Source of the DNA: Diphasiastrum complanatum
Taxonomy: Eukaryota > Streptophyta > Lycopodiopsida > Lycopodiales > Lycopodiaceae
Direction of reading: 5' to 3'
NCBI GenBank assembly: GCA_029204225.1
Contig: CM055106.1
Location: 38,468,036-38,532,035, forward strand
Length of the DNA: 64,000 nucleotides
Part shown: positions 57,142 to 64,000 of the stretch, one piece after another
Layout of the letters: every line of letters starts with the position of its first letter
How positions within the stretch are numbered: position 1 is the first letter of the stretch
Translations under genes and position numbers: made by a program
The notes under the pieces: generated by a model
Database searches by the model: none
What the model was told of the DNA's origin: nothing
What the model saw: only the letters and a program-made list of their open reading frames with translations

Positions 57142-57948
57142 CTATTTCATTGTCTTGTCATACAAAGTAATAAACACCATGAATCTTAAAGGTAAGAAAC
57201 ATGTCACCTCATGTCTACTAATACTTTCCAAAAAGTATTCAAAGATAGTAGACTCTCCAATGCTCACCACCCTTGCAAGATGCGCACTTGAATGGACAAT
57301 TTGCATGCAATTTGATGACTCGGCCATTGTCATTGAGGACTCCCTTGGAACTCTCATGCTTTGAGGCTGATCCTCAAGATCTTCCTCCTTTTGATGCTCC
57401 TCCTCAATGCAAGCAAGATCACACTTTTCCAAGATCTCCTCTTGAGTGATCTCCTCCTTTGCCAAGCTCATTCTTTCAAAAGCAACACTAGCTTCCAACT
57501 TAAACAATCTTCCATGTTTAAATCCCTTTGCAATGCAAACATCATTCTTCAAGATGAAGCAAACACCATGCTTAAAGTGGACATCCAAACCACTTTCTAA
57601 GAGTAGACCAACACTAAGCATATTCTTGGTGATTGATGGTACATAAAGGACATTTTCTAGATCCATGCATTTTGAGGATTCTAGACACAAAGAGATGGTA
57701 CCAACACCATCTATCCTACACTCTTTATCATTTGCAGTAAAGACAAACTTTTTAGCAGCATTGAAAGAGTGTAAGGTTGAGAAAAAGTCCTTTTCACAAC
57801 ACATGTGGGAGCTAGCCCCACTGTCGATCCACCAATTGTCTCTTGAATTGCTATTGCTTGTTGGTGAGGATGTAGATGCCATCAAGAATACATCTACTTC
57901 ATCTTCCTCCTCCTCCTTTGCAAGGTTTCCTTGTTTGTCCTCCTCCAC
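57142..57948 (-). pseudogene. Copia F protease ORF fused to non-integrase sequence
   Basis: Residues 1-170 are spacer and protease: NWWIDSGASSHMCCEKDFFS, DGVGTISLCLESSKCMDLEN, LYVPSITKNMLSVGLLLESG and GRLFKLEASVAFERMSLAKE. Where the siblings read ELTQVELWHKRLGHPN, this ORF reads EEITQEEILEKCDLACIEEE. It stays open for about 100 more residues without any integrase motif (HHCC, DIHSD, RSDNGGE all absent). Either an internal deletion has brought in another part of the element, or foreign DNA has replaced the integrase core. Confidence 0.75.
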
Positions 57949-58770
57949 TTGTGCTCTTAGCCTCTTGTAGCATTCAGATGCATAATGCCCCTTCTTTCCA
58001 CAAAAGAAGCATTTTTGCTTTGACTTGTCCTTTGAGCTTGATGCATCATCCTCTTCTTTGGCCTCCTTTGGATGCTTCTTCTATTCATTGGTCTTCTTTT
58101 TGCCCTTGAATGAGAAATTGGCTTTCTCATCACCATCCTGCAAAGACAAGGAACTCATCCTAGATTTTGCATGGTGCATCCTACACTCTTTAGCCACTAA
58201 TACACTGTGAAGTCTTTCTATAGTTGGCAAAGTGTCTTGTATGGCAAAACTTTGGACCAGATTTGCAAAGTCATCTCCTAGACCATTAAGGACAATTTGT
58301 ACAAGCTCTCCATCATGAATCTTCTCTCCAATGGAAGCCAACTCCCTATTTAGAGACTTGATTCTGAACACATAATCATGTGCACTCTCCTCACTTCTCC
58401 TCATGCTTTGCAAAATTTGATTTCTAAGCATAAGAACTCTAGAAGTGTTGCTAGACTCATAGATTGATTTTAAATACTCCCAAGCCTCTTTAGCACTAGT
58501 ACAAGCTGATACTTCTCTCAACAAATCATTGCTCACATTCATCTTCACACAATGAAGTGCAAGCCTAGATCTCTTTTTGTATCCAGGTAACTCCTGTGCA
58601 CCTAGAGGTTCATCTTCATCGTCAATCAAGAACTCAAAAAGGTCTTGGAGCAGCAAGAGTGACTCCATTCTAACCTTCCAAATAGCATAATTTGTAGAAT
58701 TCAATCTCTCACTAGCTTCTAGAAGGTATGCTCCAGCAGATCCCATCTTACTAGTGACTTCTACAAACAA
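57949..58770 (-). pseudogene. Copia F gag and zinc knuckle
   Basis: ORF 58081-58770 (229 codons) has SERLNSTNYAIWKVRMESLL, EVSACTSAKEAWEYLKSIYE, YVFRIKSLNRELASIGEKIH and QIVLNGLGDDFANLVQSFAI, a complete UBN2-type gag core. It stops with a TAG at 58081. The minus strand then shows a knuckle with CFFCGKKGHYASECYK at about 57970-58020 before the protease ORF. This is the best preserved gag in the window. Confidence 0.88.
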
Positions 58771-59113
58771 GAAATAGATTTGATTGACTTGAAACTCACA
58801 AAGGTCTCACACTTGCAGTGTTTCACTCAAATTTGATTTCTATTCCAACAAATGGACTTATTATCACAGTTCTATCACTCCCTCACAAAGCTGGAATGAA
58901 GATAAGATGAAGTGAAAACTACTTTCAAACAAATCTTGCCAAGAAATGGATTTGATTGTCTCTAGAAACTCACTAAGGTCTCTCTCTTGTAGTTTTTCAC
59001 TCAAATTAGATTTCTAATCCAACAAATGGACTTATAATCTCAGTTCTAGCACTCCCTCACAAAGTTGGAATGAAGATAAGATGATGTGAAATCTACTTAC
59101 AATCAAATCTTGC
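58771..59113 (-). repeat. Tandem duplication of about 172 bp in the Copia F leader
   Basis: 58771-58942 and 58943-59113 are close copies (GAAAT[AG]GATTTGATTG, TTTCACTCAAATT[TA]GATTTC, CTCCCTCACAAAG[CT]TGGAATG). They lie in the 5' untranslated leader between primer site and gag. Confidence 0.88.
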
Positions 59114-59539
59114 CAATTTTGGCTATTTTTGGACAAAAAAATGACTTAATCTCTTTCACACTTTTTGATGTACTTTCAAGACCTGTAAAACAAGTTTAGA
59201 GGATCTGATTTCAGCCTAGATTAATAAGATCTCATGACCCTAAGTCAAATCTAATCAATGGCACTCAATCTTGGTAGTTTATCCTAAGATTTCCACCAAA
59301 AATTACATCAAAAGCTCACAAATTGAATTTCTTTGGATCAAATGAATACCATGCATTAAATGCAGGTTCAGAGGTGCCCACACATGTGGATAGTACGGAT
59401 TTGGACCCCTACCAAGTTTGGGATCAAATCTCCTCACCAAAATCAAGATTCTAGCTTGCCCTCTCAATACTAGTTTTTAGCACCAAAACTTGCTAAAAAT
59501 GGATTTGCATTAGATCAATGGCTTATGCTCTTGGACTTG
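59114..59539 (-). other. Copia F leader, remainder
   Basis: Non-coding leader between the duplicated segment and the primer site. Includes a CACACATGTGGATAG motif near 59380. Confidence 0.6.
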
Positions 59540-59551
59540 GCTCTGATACCA
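59540..59551 (-). other. Primer-binding site of Copia F
   Basis: GCTCTGATACCA, the exact reverse complement of TGGTATCAGAGC, adjoining the LTR. Confidence 0.95.
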
Positions 59552-60245
59552 TGTGAAAGTACTGTACTTTAGGACCATAAATGAATCTACAAAAGATCCA
59601 CAAGAGTGATTGGATGCTTGCTTAACAATCTATCAAAAAACTAGACACAAAAAAGTTGATCTAGATTGGCAATTTGACAAACAACAAGCATTAACAATCA
59701 AAAGCATTGATAAACATTGAAATCCGAGCCCACACGTACAGGCTGTAGTACGGCCTTCAACCTGAGAAACAAGTAAAAATTGATTTGGTTTCATTTGGAT
59801 TACAAAAACTCAATGTACATAGTGAACTAGCTTGAGATTGCCAATGAGCTCCAAAAATTTTCTTTCTTCTCACTATGGAGAGAGGGAATACATAGCAAAT
59901 TCGACTTCCTTCTTGAAGTTAGGTGGATTTTCAGCATGTAATAAGGAAGTTAACTCACTCTCCTTGACCTAAAATGAAACCCTAGCCTAGATCCTAGAGT
60001 TATGCTTGGTAGGTAGCTAGTTGGTCAAATTTTCACTTTAAACTTAGGTGTAGGTCCTATAAAGTAGGGATGACCACCAAATAGACATGACCAACTCTCT
60101 TGAGTTGATCTAACCTATATTAGGAGTGGGTTGCCACGTGGCATCTTGGCATTACATGTGTGGAACCCAATCATACACAAGATTTACAAAATTCTACATG
60201 GTTTTTGATCAAGCTAGATTTGCCAATTTTTGGCAATTCTTCACA
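59552..60245 (-). repeat. Copia F 5' LTR
   Basis: 694 bp, TGTGAAAGTACTGTAC to GGCAATTCTTCACA, homologous over its length to 63149-63845. Its inner end contains the near-palindrome TTTGCCAATTTTTGGCAA. Confidence 0.9.
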
Positions 60246-60788
60246 TCAGTTACTGATAGCATTATGAATGAAGTTGGAAAAATATTAGACACTACATTGC
60301 TTCAGGGAGCATGTGATTTTTCTAACATTAGTAGAGAAGCATATGCAACAATATTTAAGATGATAAATGAGGCATTTGCACAAGTAAGTATTAAAAAGTT
60401 TCCAATCCCACAACCATTTCATCTTTTAAAAAAAAAAGACATGTTAAACCAAGGTATGCAGACAAGAGTTGGTAATCCATCTCATATCAATGAAGTGTAT
60501 TGCTCAAAAGGAGAAAGTCTAGCATATAACAATTCCAACAATCTATTTATTGACATTAATCAGTTACTAACATTCATCATAATTTTTTACGGTATTACAA
60601 ATGAGAATGTCAATAACAAGTTGATAGTTGTTCTCAAGTTAGATGAGTCTGAAATTATAAAAGGACAAAAAATGGAAAGAGTCAGTTTCACGATCATGAA
60701 TGGAGCACTTTCAAATTCAAAAGACTTAGAAGGCCTCAATTTCAGTGTTCAATCAGAACATGATATATGGTGGTTGGCAGCATTTCAG
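60246..60788 (+). CDS. Unrecognised gene or pseudogene, exon with conserved-looking domain
   Basis: A stop-free frame of about 181 codons runs out of the F LTR to a good donor (TTTCAG|GTATAG). It reads VTDSIMNEVGKILDTTLLQG, AYATIFKMINEAFAQVSIKK, then IVVLKLDESEIIKGQKMERV, SFTIMNGAL and FSVQSEHDIWWLAAFQ. Composition and patterning look like a folded cytosolic protein. Splicing to the acceptor TTATAG|GTGATG at 60905/60906 continues in phase 0 as VMKEDHDILSWIF. No start codon is seen: the 5' end was replaced by element F. I do not recognise the family. It could be a host gene or the coding part of an unfamiliar transposon. Confidence 0.5.
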
Positions 60789-60905
60789 GTATAGCAGTTC
60801 CTTCGCATAATTAATAGGGATAATCATTTTAATATGGATTTCATTTGGGAAATCTTCTCTATGTTAATATTATGAGGCTAATCATGTTTTTGTATTCTCT
60901 TATAG
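60789..60905 (+). other. Probable intron
   Basis: 117 bp, GTATAG...TCTTATAG, AT-rich, phase 0, between two in-frame coding segments. Confidence 0.55.
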
Positions 60906-61600
60906 GTGATGAAAGAAGACCATGACATTCTCTCATGGATATTTAATAGAACGTCATATCTTGCCACCATAACCTCCTAGAGTTATCCCAACCAAGAGAC
61001 CCCGGATCGTCTTGAGCTCTGAGTCAGATGCTAGAGAATTTGATTCAAATCGAGAATCATCACCCTTTCCTCCTCCTATTATTTGTCCAACTCCTCAGTA
61101 GGTTTCTTCACCAAAACTGTTGATTACTGAAGAGGAGCTCAACAAAATAACAGAGAAATCTGTAAATATTGTATCTACTTCTTTTTTTGCTCCTATACAT
61201 AATCTTTTTGTAAGAATTCCATAATCCTTCCCAAGTTTATTTTGATTCTAACCATTATAACCAGTACGAGGCCTACCTAGCTAATAAAATTGATCTTCTC
61301 GGCAATTATTTTGATTTTTTTCTTCCAGATTCAAGTAAAAGCTTTAGATTAGGTCCCAAATTTTGTGCCGAGCTGAAAGATAAAACATCAAAAATTTCAG
61401 ATGTAATAGTAGAAGCCGGAGGATCTTTTTTGTAGGATAGTATTAGTTCCGATTCCCATGGTATTGTTTTTGTTTTTAGTCCATTTTTCATGGGAGCAAT
61501 AAAGGCAAAAAAAAAAAGCCAATTTTGAGAAAAATGTATATTTTATCGAATGCAGTCCTGTGGCAAAATTTTATTTGATTCCATATGAAAATAAGTAAGG
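60906..61600 (+). pseudogene. Unrecognised gene, decaying central exons
   Basis: After VMKEDHDILSWIFNRTSYLA the frame breaks. A second frame reads PPRVIPTKRPRIVLSSESDA, a basic then Ser/acidic linker resembling a nuclear-localisation region, and LLITEEELNKITEKSVNIVS. From about 61261 a new frame reads NQYEAYLANKIDLLGNYFDF, LPDSSKSFRLGPKFCAELKD and KTSKISDVIVEAGGSFL, then a TAG, then DSISSDSHGIVFVFSPFFMG. Several stops and shifts mark it as a pseudogene, or the splice sites are not yet located. Confidence 0.4.
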
Positions 61601-62880
61601 ATTGCTCTTTTGTTTTTGTTGCTTTAATCTAGATTGTTGCATGCGACATTGCTTTATGTCGTGACATGCTTACAGTGAAATGCAGTAAATTGTAGTATAA
61701 TAAGTGTCATTCCCCATGAAGAGATCACAAAGTAGGGATATTTTGTCATTACTGGAGGAATTTAGGATTTAGCAATGAAGTTCAGTGAAATGGAAAAAAT
61801 ACTCTAGTTGTTAGAGGACATTTATGAATGGCAACCAGTACCACCGTAGGTTTTGTACAAAGTACTTGAAACATCATAAAACAAATCTAGAATGTTCAAG
61901 CATGAAATCCAGTTTTTGAAGAATAGTATCTTGGAGAAACTAACCATCGACTCAGTATTAAGATCATATACATGGCCGAGAAAAAAATCTGTGCACTATG
62001 AACAAGGTTTCAACTTAGAAAATACTTCATATTTCACAAGGCCAAACGGTTGCTCTGACGATACTTACAATGAACTATCTTGTCCCTCAACAGCCAAGAT
62101 AATCTTGCTACTTTAGAATTCTGTAAAAGGAATCCTGATCCACTGAATAGTTCGATTAATACTGGTTAAGACTAGTTACAAATCTACAGAGTGTAGAATC
62201 CATTATTCAACAGAATCACAATGACATTCACAGGGTCATTCAGAATAGAAACAAAGCATGGATGTTCTGATTCATTCATAGGAAAAAGAAAGTACAATGG
62301 CATAAGCCACAAAGTCTGTCACCCTCTGCTCCTTCTTCCTAAGAGCTAAACAAATCTGCAAGACCTGAATGAATGAATAAAAATGCAGAGGCTTGGCATG
62401 CTAGAAAGAAACTCGTAGTAAAAAATAGGTGCCAATAACTGCCACAAGAAAGGGTACTCATAAGTAAACACAATAAATGTCCAAAAGTTAACTAATGCTC
62501 TTTCAAGATGATTGGTGCCTTGAATATTTACCCTTATTGCCTTAGATTGTATTGTATATAAGATATTTGTGAAGCGCATTTCACATAGTGTCATTAGACA
62601 AAGACAATGTCGTTAGACAATGCTTAGATAGTTTCATAATTCTACCTTCTCAACACCTATTCACTGAGGGTAAGTGAAACAACTTAAGTTTAGCGTTAAG
62701 AAGCTGTAAAAATATATAAATTGACGAAGCTAGAGCACCACACTTTAATAAGTAAGGATTGTTTTAATAGGTATGGATTTATCGATATTTGTATTTTGGT
62801 TGTTGCAGTCAGCATTGGAGCTTGAACATTATTTTTGTAAAAATAAATAAGGAGGGAGTATTAAATTTTCTATGTGTAAA
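61601..62880. other. Probable intronic or decayed DNA, one open stretch
   Basis: AT-rich. ORF 61892-62116 (plus, 74 codons: EIQFLKNSILEKLTIDSVLR and WPRKKSVHYEQGFNLENTSY) may be another remnant of the same gene. Nothing else was recognised. Confidence 0.35.
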
Positions 62881-62906
62881 ATTAAACTCAGCTGCAAATA
62901 CACAGA

Positions 62907-63148
62907 GAATTTGATTCTCTACTGCATGATGTCATTTGGGAAATACCAACAACGGCAACCTCAATTGGAGAGATGACCATTAGATCTCTCAAGGTATATT
63001 CAATTTATCTTTGATATGCATGTATTCTTTTTTTAGTTAAAATCTATCATCATAGCATAAATAAATTTTCTATTATATTATTACTAATTTTCGTTCAATA
63101 TATGCAGTGTGTACAGCAAAAGGACGCTTTTAGGTGTGCATGGTTCTA
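62907..63148 (+). pseudogene. Unrecognised gene, further exons interrupted by element H
   Basis: Coding-like LLHDVIWEIPTTATSIGEMT then IRSLK ends at a donor AAG|GTATAT (62993/62994). The acceptor TATGCAG|TGTGTA (63107/63108) continues in phase 0 as CVQQKDAFRCAWFY. It is cut at 63149 by the LTR of element H. The start of the first exon is uncertain (an acceptor CACAG at about 62904 is possible). The rest of the gene should lie beyond H, outside the window. Confidence 0.45.
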
Positions 63149-63845
63149 TGAAAGTACTATACTTTAGGACCATAAATGGATCTACAAAAGATCCACAAGA
63201 GTGATTGGATGCTTGCTTGACAATCTATCAAAAAACTAGACACAAAAAAGTTGATCTAGATTGGCAATTTGACAAACAACAAGCATTAACAATCAAAAGC
63301 ATTGATCAACATTGAAATCCGATCCCACATGTGTGTACTACAGGCTGTAGTACAGCCTTCAACCTGAGAAACAAGTAGAAATTGATTTGGTTTCATTTGG
63401 ATCACAAAAACTCAATGTACATAGTGAACTAGCTTGAGATTGCCAATGAGCTCCAAAAATTTTCTATCTTCTCACTATGGGAGCTTGGAATAGATAGCAA
63501 ATTCGACTTCCTTCTTAAAGTTAGGTGGATTTCCAGCATGTAATAAGGAATTAACTCACCCTTCTTGCCCTAAAATGAAACCCTAGCCTAGATCCTAGAC
63601 TTATGCTTGGTAGGTAGCTAGTTGGTCAAATTTTCACCTTAAACTTAGGTGTAGGTCCTATAAAGTAGGGATGCCACCAAATAGACATGACCAACTCTCT
63701 TGACTTGACCTAACCTACATTAGGAGTGGGTTGTCATGTGGCATATTGGCCTTACATGTGTGGAACCCAATTATACACAATATTTACAATGTTCTACATG
63801 GTTTTTGATCAAGCTAGATTTGCCAATTTTTGGCAATTCTTCACA
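63149..63845 (-). repeat. LTR of Copia element H (3' LTR in element orientation)
   Basis: 697 bp, TGAAAGTACTATAC to GGCAATTCTTCACA, homologous to the F LTR with a few per cent differences. Followed by the minus-strand polypurine tract CTCCTCC (63846 on), so the element body extends to the right. Confidence 0.9.
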
Positions 63846-64000
63846 CTCCTCCAATTTAGCTTGATCTATCTACAACTCTCTTTCTAGATGAATGAATGCT
63901 TTTAGAAGTGTCTAGAAAATCCAGCTACAAACAAGGAACTTTTGAGACTCCAATAGAGAATGATGTCCATGAAGGATCTTTCACCACCTCTTAAAGGATC
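63846..64000 (-). mobile_element. Copia element H, 3' internal end (runs off the window)
   Basis: Closely matches 56376-56535 of element F (AATTTAGCTTGATCTATC, GAATGATGTCCATGAAGG). This is the untranslated region between pol and the polypurine tract. The body of H lies beyond 64000. Confidence 0.88.

Larger units (their letters stand above)
56222..60245 (-). mobile_element. Copia element F (minus strand), internally deleted
   Basis: On the minus strand: 5' LTR 60245-59552, primer site, duplicated leader, gag, knuckle, protease, a foreign or decayed stretch, integrase C-terminal remnant, linker, polypurine tract and a 3' LTR truncated at its outer end. RT and RNase H are absent. It is a sibling of E and C, and its LTR matches that of H at the right edge of the window. 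Confidence 0.85.

Overview
This window reads as plant nuclear DNA, most likely from a seed plant with a large, repeat-rich genome. The evidence is the density of Ty1/Copia and Ty3/Gypsy LTR retrotransposons with initiator-Met-tRNA-type primer sites, hAT and CACTA transposon remnants, a tRNA-derived SINE-like insert, long (CT)n/(GA)n tracts and short GT-AG introns. There is no prokaryotic gene organisation. I cannot name the species.

Layout. 1-5.5 kb: an unrecognised proline-rich/coiled-coil ORF ending at a polypurine tract and LTR (2990-3778). The ORF is broken by an 85-bp SINE-like insert with a 16-bp target duplication. A decayed ORF with a possible reverse-transcriptase-element motif follows, then a (CT)n tract. 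5.7-10.1 kb: no gene recognised. 10.15-14.82 kb: two 359-bp inverted arms about 4 kb apart, with a truncated LTR between them. 14.84-17.54 kb: a decayed hAT transposase (BED finger, DUF659-like core) holding a probable solo LTR. 17.54-21.05 kb: minus-strand Copia element A with a 135-bp (GA)n tract inside its RNase H. 21-28.4 kb: LTR-like debris, a 42/43-bp minisatellite, strong foldbacks and an ATTGG-box array. 28.5-31.34 kb: Copia element D with an internal inversion, abutting a CACTA 3' end.

31.7-34.44 kb holds the only locus that looks like an ordinary host gene: a TATA box, a signal-peptide exon, a 128-bp intron, and an exon of 14-residue His/Asn/Pro repeats. A TAA replaces a Glu codon of the repeat, and the frame stays open for about 107 codons beyond it.

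35.3-52.1 kb is a nested stack. Copia E (35339-39388, TSD TCTTA) lies next to plus-strand Copia C. Copia C is split by minus-strand Copia B (41884-50331, TSD AAGCC). The left LTR of B is split by a very young chromovirus-type Gypsy derivative G (42198-47154, TSD ACAAG, LTRs differing at two positions by eye). G lacks gag and reverse transcriptase, and its leader carries five short hairpin repeats. 52.4-56.2 kb: three successive decayed copies of Copia RT/RNase H. 56.2-60.25 kb: deleted minus-strand Copia F. 60.25-63.15 kb: an unrecognised intron-containing gene or pseudogene flanked by F and by a related LTR of element H (63149-63845), which runs off the window.

Almost all recognised coding sequence is mobile-element derived and broken. 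The parts worth a second look are the repeat-peptide gene, the hairpin array in G, the unrecognised split gene at 60-63 kb, and the structural rearrangements. All homology calls come from reading motifs by eye; no searches were run.
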